DNA of 49,440 bases from Rubrivivax sp. (GCA_022843905.1 JALHMT010000040.1:1-49440), one strand, 5' to 3'; counted from the first letter of the stretch, positions 1 to 7,802 are shown. A program made the numbers and translations. Notes: a model not told the origin generated them from the letters alone.

Positions 1-55
1 CCGTCAGGACCTTGGCGTCCTGGGCATCGCTGTTGAAGAAGACGTAGCGGCTCAT
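1..55 (-). CDS. Truncated 5' end of an unknown protein
   Basis: A minus-strand reading frame starts with ATG at 55 and runs off the left edge of the window, so only about 18 N-terminal residues can be read (MSRYVFFNSDAQDAKVLT). The frame is open and the start is clean, but too little is present to assign a family. It diverges from the plus-strand genes that follow. The call rests only on the open frame and its start codon. Confidence 0.4.
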   Translation of the reverse strand, partial: MSRYVFFNSDAQDAKVLT

Positions 56-241
56 GGTGCTGGAACTGTAGGGCCAAGCCCCTTCCTTGCTTGCTCTTGT
101 GGGTGGCCGGGCGACGGCGCACGTCAAGACACGCGCCCGTCTGCCAAGCACAATGCCCACTGTTCCTGATCTGTGCGAGTCGAACATCATCGCGACGATC
201 TTCGCCACCGGTCCCCGCCCGCCCGCCTGGAGAGCCAATTC

Positions 242-607
242 ATGATCATGCCGCCGCGGCAACCCGATGCAGTCATCGCCAAGGCGATGCTCGCTGCCGC
301 GGTCGATCACGCGTCGCAGCCAGCTACAGCAGAAGAATTGGCCGCGCTTGATCGCCTCTTGGCGCATGCCCAGCGCGACAGTGGACAAAGCCGCGTGGTG
401 GCTGACTTCCTGCTCGCCTGGTGGAACTCGGGCAGTTGTGGTGCATTCGATCTGACGTCGCTTTGGTCCCTGGATACCGCCATCGTGGCCGACATGACTG
501 TCGTGTTTGGCTTGATTGGCCGGGTTCATCGTTATCCCGACAGCATGGGCTACGAGGCGGAGTTCAAAGCCGTCGTGCGCGCATGGCGCCCCGAACTCGA
601 AGATTGA
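242..607 (+). CDS. Small conserved mobile-element protein (DUF7673-like)
   Basis: This frame encodes 121 residues. I chose the ATG at 242 because GGAGAG at 229-234 lies at good spacing; the frame stays open upstream but without a ribosome site. The central part (ADFLLAWWNSGSCGAFDL, then a VDT-I--DM-like stretch) resembles short proteins common on beta- and gammaproteobacterial integrative elements and recently grouped as DUF7673; that name is from memory. It looks soluble, acidic and helical, with no signal peptide or membrane segment. The role is unknown. It stands alone, before the promoter-like site at 697-752. Confidence 0.65.
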   Translation: MIMPPRQPDAVIAKAMLAAAVDHASQPATAEELAALDRLLAHAQRDSGQSRVVADFLLAWWNSGSCGAFDLTSLWSLDTAIVADMTVVFGLIGRVHRYPDSMGYEAEFKAVVRAWRPELED

Positions 608-696
608 CGCAGCAGTCGCTGCGGCGAGGAGCCGCTCAGTCTTCTGGGTCGCGCCGCGGAGTAGCCCTTGAACGGGACTCGACGGCCGATTTCGGC

Positions 697-752
697 GGGG
701 GGTAGATCCGGCCTTTCGAGTTGCACGGCTCTGCGGTGGCACGCACGATGAT
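697..752 (+). promoter_or_regulatory. Shared regulon promoter, copy A
   Basis: Six G (697-702) are followed 12 nt later by CCTTTCGAGTTG (712-723) and then by GATGAT (747-752) as a -10-like hexamer. The same three-part layout occurs at five other places in the window, each ahead of a transcription unit. There is no good -35 hexamer, as expected for an activator-dependent promoter. A start near 759 would give a leader of about 15 nt for the gene at 774. That these copies are one regulon is inferred from sequence and spacing only. Confidence 0.6.
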
Positions 753-773
753 GTGCCCTGCACAGGTACCGCC

Positions 774-1052
774 ATGAAGTCCCGGACCTCCCCATTGCGA
801 ACGGCGCTCGCTGGCCTTTGCGGCCCGGCCGCTCACCGCGACCAGCAGTCTGCTGACGGCCTGCTGGCGGTCGCAGGCCTCCAGGTGCATGCGTACGATC
901 CGCCAACGAGCTTTGCAGATCCGCGGCTGGAAACGCTCTGTCGGGAGGCAGCGCGAAGAGGCCTTGTCATCACCGACGTGCAAGGAAGGTTGGTAGGCGA
1001 CCTGCGGGCCGTGTCCGTCACCGACATCCTTCCGTCTTTCCGGGGCGGCTGA
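774..1052 (+). CDS. Small hypothetical protein under promoter copy A
   Basis: The frame encodes 92 residues from ATG 774; a start at 753 is also in frame but would precede the predicted transcription start. I recognise no family. The protein is basic at the N-terminus, with a compact C-terminal half (ETLCREAARRGLVITDVQGR) that could form an alpha/beta fold. The main support for it being real is the regulon-type promoter just upstream, at the same distance as for the other controlled genes. It converges with the histidine kinase gene on the other strand. Confidence 0.45.
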   Translation: MKSRTSPLRTALAGLCGPAAHRDQQSADGLLAVAGLQVHAYDPPTSFADPRLETLCREAARRGLVITDVQGRLVGDLRAVSVTDILPSFRGG

Positions 1053-1096
1053 CATCCGGTCCGGTGCCTCCTATGGACGGTAGCTCCACGTCCCTT

Positions 1097-2983
1097 TCAG
1101 CAGGCCCCTGACCTCCCACCCGAGCCACCCACCCCGGCCGTTCTGGCTGAGACCGTTCCCCGTCGTGCCAGCGTCTGGATGATCGTGCTGACCATCGTGT
1201 CGGCCTTCGACGGCTTGGCCACATAGGCGTCGAACAGGCAGCCGTGCTCCTCCGACAGCCCGAAAGCGCTCATCGCAATCAGCCTGGTCTCGCACTCGGG
1301 ATGGCGAGCCTTCAGCCGCCGGGCGAGTTCGTAGCCATCCGCACCGGGCATCTGGATGTCCACCAGCGCGACCTCGTACGGTTTCGTACTCAGCTCCAGC
1401 AGCGCTTCCTCGGTGCCTGGCGCTTCCACGCAGATCGCCCCCTTGGCCCGCAGCAGGTCTGCCACTGCATTGCGGACCGAGTCTTCGTCGTCGACCACCA
1501 GGACGTGAAGATCCGACAGGCCTGAGGAACCGGTTGGTGGATGGTGTGGGTGCTGGGGCAGGACCTTCACGGGAATGCGCACACAGGCGTTCGTTCCGCG
1601 CCCGATCTCCGACTTGATTTCCGCCGTCCCGCCGAGTTGCGCCACCAGTGACCTCACGATCGAGAGCCCGAGTCCCAGGCCTCGGGCTTCGCGCGTCCCA
1701 CGGAACCACGGTTCGAAGACGTTTGGAAGAACCTCTGCAGGGATTCCGCTGCCGGTGTCGTTCACGCACAGGGTCATCGTGTGCGGCTCGTGGTCATCCA
1801 CTTCCGCCTGGATCTCGATGTGGCCCCTGGTCGTGTACTTCACAGCGTTGCTCACCAAGTTGCCGATGATCTGCTGCAGGCGCATGTCGTCGGCCTGGAG
1901 CGAGATGGCAGGGACGCTGACGCGCACGTCGACCCCCTTGCGGTTGGCCAGTTCCCGAAGCTCGATGATCGAAGTAGCCACCACTTCGTCCAGGCGCACT
2001 GGGCGCTCCCGAATCTCGTAGCTCGCCGCCTGGTTGGCGCGAACGAAAGCGGCCAGATCGTTGGCTTGGTGCATCAGCTGGTCCGCAGCCCGCGACAGGC
2101 GTTGGACGGGCTCCTGGAGCCCCTTGGACTTCTCGTCTGCCGTCTTGAGGGCCAGCAGGTCTGCCAGGGCAACGATGGTCTGCAGGGGTGTTCGGAACTC
2201 GTGTGAGACCTTGGCAATGAACAGGTCGCGGGTGGCTGCGGCCTCGGTGCGCGCGGACTCCGCCGCCAGCTTGGCTTCGGTGAGTTCCAGCTCTGCCAGG
2301 CGCGCGTGGTCTGCCCGCAGGCGGTCTCGTTCCAGGAGGGCACGGGCGAGCCGCTGGCCAGCTGCCTTGGACAACTGCGCGGACCGATGCATCGTGAACC
2401 CGAAGCCCGCAACGATGGCCGCAAGCCCGATCGAGCGAAGGCCGTCGAAGGCCAGGTGCGCGGCGACCAGCGATGCCACCTGCGGAACGATCATGTAGAG
2501 GTAAGCGCGCCCCGCCAGGGGTGCATACAGGGCCGCCACGCCGGCCGATCCGGCCAGCAGCATCGGGTAGGCGATCTGCGCGACTTCCCGGAGGTGGGGG
2601 TAGATCGCCAGTGCACCGTAGCCCCACATGAGGCCTGACAAGCCGGCGTTGAGCTCGACCTCACGCCGTGCCGATCGCTCCGTCCCCTCGTCGAAAGGTT
2701 CACGCATGCGGTAGCGCTTGCTCATCGACCACCGCCAACCGGATGCCGTCAAGCCGAGAGCCCCGAAGACTGCACCCGGTGTGCTCAACCCCGCCTCGAA
2801 GGCCATGTAGACGACCAGAGCCACGGCGGCCAAGAGCAGGGGGACGTTGGCCACCGCCGAAACCACCGCATTGGCCGTCATCGCGCGAGCTGTTTCACCG
2901 GCGTCGGGCGAGTAGTCCCAGCCTTGCGCTTTGCCCGCGACGTCGACCTGCGGTCCCTCCGCGGCCCTGCCCTGCTCGGTCAT
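1097..2983 (-). CDS. Membrane hybrid sensor histidine kinase with C-terminal receiver
   Basis: This 628-residue protein has an N-terminal part with several hydrophobic membrane segments (about residues 40-200), a short coiled linker, an HisKA dimerisation domain with the H-box VSHEFRTPLQ (His near 262), and an HATPase domain with N-box QIIGNLVSNAVKY and G-boxes NDTGSGIP and GLGLGLSIV. A receiver domain follows with VVDDED, phosphoacceptor Asp in VDIQMPG (near 540) and a Lys near the end. All catalytic residues look intact. ATG 2983 is chosen because longer frames add an implausible Arg-rich leader. No response regulator is adjacent; the HTH-receiver gene at 13513 is a possible partner. Input signal and output are unknown. 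Confidence 0.9.
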   Translation of the reverse strand: MTEQGRAAEGPQVDVAGKAQGWDYSPDAGETARAMTANAVVSAVANVPLLLAAVALVVYMAFEAGLSTPGAVFGALGLTASGWRWSMSKRYRMREPFDEGTERSARREVELNAGLSGLMWGYGALAIYPHLREVAQIAYPMLLAGSAGVAALYAPLAGRAYLYMIVPQVASLVAAHLAFDGLRSIGLAAIVAGFGFTMHRSAQLSKAAGQRLARALLERDRLRADHARLAELELTEAKLAAESARTEAAATRDLFIAKVSHEFRTPLQTIVALADLLALKTADEKSKGLQEPVQRLSRAADQLMHQANDLAAFVRANQAASYEIRERPVRLDEVVATSIIELRELANRKGVDVRVSVPAISLQADDMRLQQIIGNLVSNAVKYTTRGHIEIQAEVDDHEPHTMTLCVNDTGSGIPAEVLPNVFEPWFRGTREARGLGLGLSIVRSLVAQLGGTAEIKSEIGRGTNACVRIPVKVLPQHPHHPPTGSSGLSDLHVLVVDDEDSVRNAVADLLRAKGAICVEAPGTEEALLELSTKPYEVALVDIQMPGADGYELARRLKARHPECETRLIAMSAFGLSEEHGCLFDAYVAKPSKADTMVSTIIQTLARRGTVSARTAGVGGSGGRSGAC

Positions 2984-3509
2984 GGTTCGTATCGTCCTGA
3001 GATTGATCCGTCTGCCTGCTCCAGCGGCGTGCCGCCCGGTTGGTGTTTTCCTGTTGTCCATGCACCAGAGTGCTTGCGGTCTGCGCTCCGTCAAGCCATG
3101 CCACATGGGTTACGCGCGTCGCCTCGACATGCATCCAATCGCGCTTCGGTGAACGCAGAGTTTCCACGTTCCTTCTCCGCTGCGACCCGACGGATCGAAA
3201 CAGCCCATGCAAATCGTCTGCGGGCAAGCTCCATTCGAGCGCGTCCACCCCCCATGTTTACGCGGGACCACTGGCAAACCGATCGCCCAAACGAGCGAGT
3301 CGATGGCTGCCCTCCGATGGGGGGAGTTCTCGGTCCTACTTTGCGGTGCATCACTACGAGGGACACAAGGCGACCGCCCAGCCATCTTCGAAACCGAACC
3401 AACGGCGCCGCCGCTCGCTCACCTCTTGGCAGGCTTCTTCTGTGGGTCGGCACGTCCCTGGAGCGCAGGCATGCTGGGAAGCAACACCCTCCGCCGTTGG
3501 TTCGGTTTT
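2984..3509. other. Divergent intergenic region between kinase and recombinase
   Basis: About 525 bases separate the divergent kinase and recombinase genes. The frame of the recombinase is open back to 3207, but that part reads as low-complexity coding-like sequence and I do not include it. The region holds a long inverted repeat (3391-3508) and a partial match to the regulon motif: six G at 3319-3324 and CTTTGCGGTG at 3339-3348, with spacing 16 instead of 12-14 and no -10 at the expected place. No RNA gene is seen. Confidence 0.5.
3391..3508. repeat. 17-bp perfect inverted repeat abutting the recombinase start
   Basis: AAACCGAACCAACGGCG at 3391-3407 is the exact reverse complement of CGCCGTTGGTTCGGTTT at 3492-3508, with 84 bases between. 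The right arm ends one base before the ATG at 3510. Perfect arms of this length are not expected by chance. Arms of this size are typical for binding sites of tyrosine recombinases or excision factors, or of a repressor of the integrase gene. The function is inferred from position only. Confidence 0.75.
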
Positions 3510-4595
3510 ATGATTGCCTCCATGCGCCCCCAGCCCCTCGATCTGTTCGACGATTCCGACCCGGCAGCACAAGCGCGGGGCTTTCAAGAGGCGTTCGATC
3601 AGTGGCTCGCACATCAACGAACTTCGGTCTCGCGCAAGATCACGCTGGCCTCCTCCGTCCGGGCCTACACGGTCCTCTGGCAGGCGTTCGCCGAGTGGTG
3701 TCTGAGCCAGGCGCCTGTTGTGAGCCTGGACAGCATCACCGAGGCAGACCTGGGCGCCTTCATCAACAGCCGGCTCGAGCCGAGTGCGGCGGCGCGCGCG
3801 AAACCCAGCCGGCTCAAGGAGGCAGGCAAGTTCACGCCTCGCCATGCGTGGCGCCTGCTGACCCTCATCGATGGCGTGCTCGACGTTCGCGCACGCGCCG
3901 ATGCGTCGTGCTCCCCAAACCGCTCGGCCGCTACGCTGCTGCAATCCCGTGAGGAATGGCTCTACGCCAATGCCAACCGGCGCGACACGTTGCCCGACTA
4001 CCTGGCCCCCACCGAAGCCCGCGTCCTCGTCAACTACCTGTCTGCCGGCCTGCCCCGCTCGGGGCGCCGCGGCGCCGATATCACCTGGCAAGAACTGCGC
4101 AATCGGTCCGCCGTCGCGCTGCATCTCGGCTCAGGGCTGACCCCTGCAGACGTCCGGGTGCTCCGCCTGACCTCCCCCGTGATGCGCACCGGTGACGAGA
4201 AGGGCGTGCCAAGCACAGTGCACGTGCCTGCGCACGGCGACAGTCCCGAGCGGGAAGCCCCGATCATCAAGTGGGCCGGTCGCGTGCTGGCGTACTGGCA
4301 ACAGGTGCGCAAGGAACAGGGGCTCGCCGGCGACTTCCTGTTTCCCGCGACGCGCTCAGGCAAGCAGTGGGGCAAGGTGACCCACTATGACGCCGTCAAA
4401 TCGGTCCTCGAAGCCTCCGGCATCGACAAGAGCCTGGTCGAGGGTGGGGCCTACCGCCTGCGCCACACCTTTGCGCTGCGCCAGCTTCGTCGCGGCAAGT
4501 CACCGGACGTGGTGGCCAAGTGGCTCGGTGTGGTCGAGATGCGGGTGATGGACCGCTACCGACGCGTCGACTACTCGAGCGAACGCCCGGACTGA
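3510..4595 (+). CDS. Tyrosine recombinase / phage-type integrase
   Basis: The 361-residue protein (ATG 3510; ATG 3522 is equally possible and neither has a strong ribosome site) has an N-terminal SAM-like core-binding domain (about 15-130) and a C-terminal catalytic domain. Box II reads YRLRHTFALRQ (Arg 318, His 319), then KWLGVVEMRV and the nucleophile in DRYRRV (Tyr 350). The usual first catalytic Arg (TGLR) is replaced: the segment is GSGLTPADVRVLRL, with Thr 211 at that place. It could be a recombinase acting on the element itself, a plasmid-type resolvase or a divergent integrase with shifted Arg use. The inverted repeat at its 5' end suggests autoregulation or a nearby target site. Confidence 0.85.
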   Translation: MIASMRPQPLDLFDDSDPAAQARGFQEAFDQWLAHQRTSVSRKITLASSVRAYTVLWQAFAEWCLSQAPVVSLDSITEADLGAFINSRLEPSAAARAKPSRLKEAGKFTPRHAWRLLTLIDGVLDVRARADASCSPNRSAATLLQSREEWLYANANRRDTLPDYLAPTEARVLVNYLSAGLPRSGRRGADITWQELRNRSAVALHLGSGLTPADVRVLRLTSPVMRTGDEKGVPSTVHVPAHGDSPEREAPIIKWAGRVLAYWQQVRKEQGLAGDFLFPATRSGKQWGKVTHYDAVKSVLEASGIDKSLVEGGAYRLRHTFALRQLRRGKSPDVVAKWLGVVEMRVMDRYRRVDYSSERPD

Positions 4596-4601
4596 AGGCC
4601 G

Positions 4602-4859
4602 GTGCTGGGTTCGGATCCTGATTCCCAAGCCATGCCAGCTGACCTGATGGCCATCGCCCATGTCCGCAGGCTCCTGCTGGAACTTGGACTCGAGGAAGCA
4701 CCAGAGCGTCTCATCCCAGCAGCGCTCGGCTACTCGCTTTGGGTGTCGCTTCCCATCGCCGAACTGGAAGGAAAGACACCGAAGGAACTGGTTGCCGACG
4801 CCGAAGGCAGCGCGGCGCTCCGGCGGTGGATCGTCGTGCGACTCGGCCTCGACAGCTAG
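4602..4859 (+). CDS. Small protein with MbcA/ParS-like C-terminus
   Basis: The frame gives 85 residues from GTG 4602 (GAAGG just upstream) or 75 residues from ATG 4632. It starts 6 bases after the recombinase stop and is probably co-transcribed. The C-terminal segment SLPIAELEGKTPKELV followed by a helix resembles the toxin-binding domain of Xre/MbcA/ParS antitoxins (pattern lnxPLxxLxGxTPxELL), but no RES-type toxin gene is next to it. The last four bases overlap the end of the convergent gene. Family assignment is tentative. Confidence 0.55.
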   Translation: MLGSDPDSQAMPADLMAIAHVRRLLLELGLEEAPERLIPAALGYSLWVSLPIAELEGKTPKELVADAEGSAALRRWIVVRLGLDS

Positions 4860-5671
4860 TCGCTCGCGGCCACCGCCTCGGCCTCCTGACCGACGACTTC
4901 CGACCCCGGCGTCTCTGACGGCACGGGCGCGGCCGCTTGATCCCCTGCGGCCCCCGCATCGGCTTCGACGACGGGATCTTCTGGCGCCGCATCGCGAGCG
5001 ATGGAATCGTTGGCCCCCCGGTTGGCCGGCCGTGAGGCCTGCGGCTTAGCCCCGGCCGCCTCCGCGGCCAGTCGTGCATCTCTTTCGTTCATGCGCCGCC
5101 GCACTCCCATCCAGAGATTGCGCGCCTTGGTCGAGATGCTCAGCACGACCCGCTTGTAGAGCGATCGGCGCGTCTCGAGCTCGCGTTCACTGATGATCTC
5201 TTCGATCGCCAGCGTCTCCATCATCGGCATGACGATGTCGAGCTTGTGCATGAGGTCGAAGTAGCGCCTGCCGAACGAGGACGTGATGCCGATCTGTTCC
5301 TGCAGCGGCACCGTGTCGTAGGAAGCCAGCGTCTCGATGTTGTGGTGCTTCAGAAGCGCCTCGGCCTGGTCAATCGCCTTGTTGATCTCGTCGGTCGCAG
5401 CGTCCAGCGCTTCCCGGATGTTCTGCTCGATGCGCTCCACCACCTCGTGGTCGAGCTTCGCGCGCCCGAGCTGGCTGATGAAGTACATCGATGCCTGGAA
5501 GCTGTAGAAGCAGCGCGCGAACATGCGCTTGGCATGCGGGCTTGAGAGGTGCGTGGTCCGCTTCAGCGAAGCGCCTTCGACCTTGCGAAAGTCTGCCCGG
5601 TACTCGTCCTTGTTGAGAATGCGCTCGTTCACCTGGCCGGTGTCGATGACGGCGAGTCGAGTTGTGTTCAT
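4856..5671 (-). CDS. DUF1845 / AcaB-like conjugation protein
   Basis: This 271-residue protein has a mostly helical body (residues 1-200) that fits the DUF1845 family of integrative elements (PFL_4669-type; related to AcaB, an activator on IncC plasmids, as far as I recall). The C-terminal 70 residues are Ala/Pro/Glu-rich and probably disordered. ATG 5671 is chosen; an earlier ATG in frame lies upstream of the predicted transcription start. The gene has promoter copy E, so it should be induced with the transfer genes. No enzymatic motif is visible. A regulatory or DNA-binding role is possible from the family name but not shown here. Confidence 0.65.
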   Translation of the reverse strand: MNTTRLAVIDTGQVNERILNKDEYRADFRKVEGASLKRTTHLSSPHAKRMFARCFYSFQASMYFISQLGRAKLDHEVVERIEQNIREALDAATDEINKAIDQAEALLKHHNIETLASYDTVPLQEQIGITSSFGRRYFDLMHKLDIVMPMMETLAIEEIISERELETRRSLYKRVVLSISTKARNLWMGVRRRMNERDARLAAEAAGAKPQASRPANRGANDSIARDAAPEDPVVEADAGAAGDQAAAPVPSETPGSEVVGQEAEAVAASD

Positions 5672-5712
5672 GGCGTGCTCCGTTATCCAAGGGGAGTTGG
5701 GCGGGTCCCTCA

Positions 5713-5766
5713 ATCATCCCGAGCGCCGCCGGCGCGCGCCACCGTAAAGGCGGGTCCAACCCCCCC
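5713..5766 (-). promoter_or_regulatory. Shared regulon promoter, copy E
   Basis: Read on the minus strand, a run of seven G (5766-5760) is followed 12 nt later by CCTTTACGGTGG and 30 nt after the TTT by GATGAT (5718-5713). The block is the most divergent of the six (TTTACGG instead of TTTCGAG), but run, spacing and -10 agree with the others. A start near 5706 would give a 35-nt leader for the gene at 5671. Confidence 0.6.
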
Positions 5767-5824
5767 TCCAAATCGCCCGTCGCTTCGTCGTTGACAACCC
5801 CCGAGGCGAGGCGCTAAGGTTCTA

Positions 5825-5888
5825 GCCTGTGCAGTAGCTGGCCCTGCACCTCAAATCAGGCAAGCCCTCTAGAGCGTCGAACCGACGC
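5825..5888 (+). ncRNA. Structured leader element, pseudoknot copy a (degenerate)
   Basis: Stem GTGCAG/CTGCAC (5829-5834 with 5844-5849) closes a 9-nt loop TAGCTGGCC. Downstream GCAAGC (5860-5865) can pair with the loop GCTGGC except for one mismatch, and is followed by CC as in the other copies. A hairpin GCGTCG/CGACGC (5874-5888) closes the unit. It is the weakest of four copies and forms a tandem with copy b. Confidence 0.5.
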
Positions 5889-5926
5889 GCCGCCCGTCCC
5901 CGGGCACATCCACATCCGCCGATCAG

Positions 5927-6046
5927 CCTTTCGAGGCGCGACCCGTTTCGTCGTGCGCCGAAAGGTCTTTCCCGATCGGTAGCTGGCACACCGATCCAGC
6001 GGCTCTCGCCGCCCAAGCCAGCCCTATACGCCGGTTCATGACCGGC
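5927..6046 (+). ncRNA. Structured leader with pseudoknot copy b
   Basis: A long hairpin (CCTTTCG 5927-5933 with CGAAAGG 5959-5965, with an inner helix 5936-5942/5950-5956) precedes TTTCCC and the pseudoknot. Stem GATCGGT/ACCGATC (5974-5980, 5990-5996) holds the 9-nt loop AGCTGGCAC. Loop GCTGGC (5982-5987) pairs perfectly with GCCAGC (6017-6022), across a small hairpin GCGGC/GCCGC. A final hairpin GCCGGT/ACCGGC ends at 6046. The same order of parts is found before the genes at 8242 and 12098. The downstream gene starts at 6123. Confidence 0.7.
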
Positions 6047-6122
6047 CACCCACTCAACCCCCGCGGGGCAACTGCTGCCCCTTCGGGGATGGGCGTTGCT
6101 TCGCGTTCCCATGGAGGCAGCA

Positions 6123-6779
6123 ATGCTCAACATGAGTGTCGCCAACGCTTGCATCCGAGGTTCGCTGTTTGACCTCGACGAGAACCACCCCATCCCCGGC
6201 AACGCCGATGCCGTCCACACCCTGCAGTTGCATCAACTGCCGCCACAGACCCAGGACGCACTGAGGCAGCTGATCGCAGTCGAGGACGCTCCCGAGTGGA
6301 GCGAGGCAGCCGTCGTGCAGTTGCACTGGGTGCTGCTACAGGAGCTGAAGAAGCTGACTGATCCCGAGACGCCACTCGAAGAGAAGATCGAGACCCTGGA
6401 CTGGGCACTGACCAATCCGTCGAACGATCACCTTCCGTTCTCGTTCGCCTCGTGCGTTCGGGTGGTCGGCACAAGCCCCTTGTCGCCCACTGCGTACTTC
6501 GGTCTGGTCGACGTGGACGGGTTGCGCCAATGGCTGCTGGTCAACGCGCGCCGCTGGCTTCGTGAGTCCATCGCTCGCTATCCCCAGTGGGCCCAGGAGC
6601 TGTTCTACAGCGACCCCCACTTCGCCGCGGCCCAGCTGACGGCGAATCCTCAGTGGCTCAACGAGCAGATCCGACGCCACGAGGCGTCGACGTCATCGCA
6701 GGCCACGCAGCGCGATCTGTTCGCACTGCCATTGCTCGTCGCCGACGAGTCGCAGGAGGCCCCATGCCCGCTCAACTGA
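6123..6779 (+). CDS. Conserved hypothetical protein, first gene of accessory block
   Basis: The 218-residue protein starts at ATG 6123, with GGAGG at 6113-6117. I do not recognise the family. It is acidic and Leu/Trp-rich (QLHWVLLQELKKL, RQWLLVNARRWL), probably helical and soluble, with no signal peptide. It is the first of four closely packed genes (6123, 6764, 7084, 7449) and follows a structured leader. The next start lies inside its last codons (16-base overlap), which implies translational coupling. Its place between the DUF1845 gene and the reductase suggests an accessory function of the element. Confidence 0.75.
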   Translation: MLNMSVANACIRGSLFDLDENHPIPGNADAVHTLQLHQLPPQTQDALRQLIAVEDAPEWSEAAVVQLHWVLLQELKKLTDPETPLEEKIETLDWALTNPSNDHLPFSFASCVRVVGTSPLSPTAYFGLVDVDGLRQWLLVNARRWLRESIARYPQWAQELFYSDPHFAAAQLTANPQWLNEQIRRHEASTSSQATQRDLFALPLLVADESQEAPCPLN

Positions 6780-7087
6780 TGCGGCCCGAGGTGCTGTTGC
6801 TGTTCGTCTTCGTGCTCTGGGGCATCGCCGGAAAGCTGGACGAGCCGCTCGAGGGCTTCGATCCGGAGCCCACGTCCGAGGAGGTCGCCGAGATCGACGA
6901 AGACCTGGCGTGGCGTCCCCTTCATCTGCTGTGCTTCCTGGACCAGACCGGTGAGGGTCGCACACGGCAAAGCCCCATGCCCGTCCTCACAGCGTTCCCA
7001 GCCACCAGGAGTGGGCCGGCGAGCCGCATTCCCGCGGCAAGCCACCGCCTGACTTGCGTCGTCACCGACCAACAGGAGACCCCGTGA
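6764..7087 (+). CDS. Hypothetical protein with N-terminal hydrophobic segment
   Basis: The 107-residue frame begins at ATG 6764 with AGGAGG six bases upstream and overlaps the preceding gene by 16 bases. Residues 8-22 (VLLLFVFVLWGIAG) are strongly hydrophobic and could be a membrane anchor or signal; an acidic stretch follows (EPTSEEVAEIDEDLAW). The C-terminal third looks like low-complexity high-GC sequence and may be poorly conserved. No family is recognised. Confidence 0.55.
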   Translation: MPAQLMRPEVLLLFVFVLWGIAGKLDEPLEGFDPEPTSEEVAEIDEDLAWRPLHLLCFLDQTGEGRTRQSPMPVLTAFPATRSGPASRIPAASHRLTCVVTDQQETP

Positions 7088-7395
7088 ACAACCTGAACCT
7101 GTCCATCCGCGCGCTGCCCATGCAGCAACTGCTGCCGGTGCGATCGCTCGACGAACTCGAGCATCTCGTCAAGGAAAGCGAAGTCCTCACCGGCGCCCCT
7201 GGCCGCACGTTCGTGGTCGCCGGCGCCGATCGGCCTGCCTACCAGGTGCATGCCGATGTCGCTGGGTTCCAGATCGCCCGGCTCGACGGTGCGATGCCGT
7301 ACGAGGTGTTGGCGACGGCGCGCGAGTTGGCCAGCCATCCCATCGGAAGCGCCATGGCGTGCGGCCTGCTCTACACGGAGCCGCTGCCGCAATAG
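7084..7395 (+). CDS. Small hypothetical protein
   Basis: The frame starts at GTG 7084, in a GTGA overlap with the previous stop, with GGAG nine bases upstream; it encodes 103 residues. The sequence (ALPMQQLLPVRSLDELEHLV, later DVAGFQIARLDGAMPYEVLA) is typical of small soluble proteins with a mixed alpha/beta fold. I recognise no family. It is translationally coupled to its neighbour and belongs to the accessory gene set. Confidence 0.65.
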   Translation: MNNLNLSIRALPMQQLLPVRSLDELEHLVKESEVLTGAPGRTFVVAGADRPAYQVHADVAGFQIARLDGAMPYEVLATARELASHPIGSAMACGLLYTEPLPQ

Positions 7396-7448
7396 CGCGA
7401 TTCAAACCACCGGCCGTCACAGGCCGGCCCCTTCAAGGAGAAGCCATC

Positions 7449-7802
7449 ATGTCGATGAATCTGCCTTCCATCGGCTCTGCCCAGACCCCCTACGGCCCGG
7501 CCACCATCCATGTGGGCCGCTATCCCATCGGCGGTGCCCTGTACGTCGAGCTCTACACAGCCGACGATGAGATGCCGGAGCCTCTGGCAACGCTGAGCTG
7601 CAACTTGGCGCCGTCGGGTGTCACGCTTGCCGACGACGAGTTCTGCGTGAAGGCGTGGTCCGAGAACGAACCGCTGATCGCGCCCTTGCTCGCCACCGGC
7701 CTCTTTGAGGACACCGGCCGGCGCACGCCCACCGGCTACGCGGTCTCGCCGACCTGGCGCATCAAGGACCGGCAGTTCGTGCCACCGCGGCGCGGACGCT
7801 GA
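7449..7802 (+). CDS. DUF4313-like small protein
   Basis: The 117-residue protein starts at ATG 7449 with AAGGAG upstream. It has the layout of DUF4313-type proteins of plasmids: a strand-rich first half (ALYVELYTADDE--EPLATLSCNL), a Lys/Trp and ENE segment, then TGLFEDTGRRTPTGYAVSPT at the end. The name is from memory of the pattern and its function is not known. It is the last gene of the four-gene cluster and is followed by a 439-base region that holds another structured leader. Confidence 0.6.
   Translation: MSMNLPSIGSAQTPYGPATIHVGRYPIGGALYVELYTADDEMPEPLATLSCNLAPSGVTLADDEFCVKAWSENEPLIAPLLATGLFEDTGRRTPTGYAVSPTWRIKDRQFVPPRRGR

Noticed and set aside
3319..3348. Seventh copy of the regulon motif before the recombinase gene
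   Set aside because: Six G and CTTTGCGGTG are present, but the spacing to TTT is 16 instead of 12-14 and no -10-like hexamer lies 30-33 nt downstream. It may be a remnant, so I list it only here and in the region note.
3207..3509. Longer N-terminus of the recombinase at 3510
   Set aside because: The frame is open to 3207 but the extra residues are Cys/Trp/Arg-rich without family pattern and would span the inverted repeat and promoter region.
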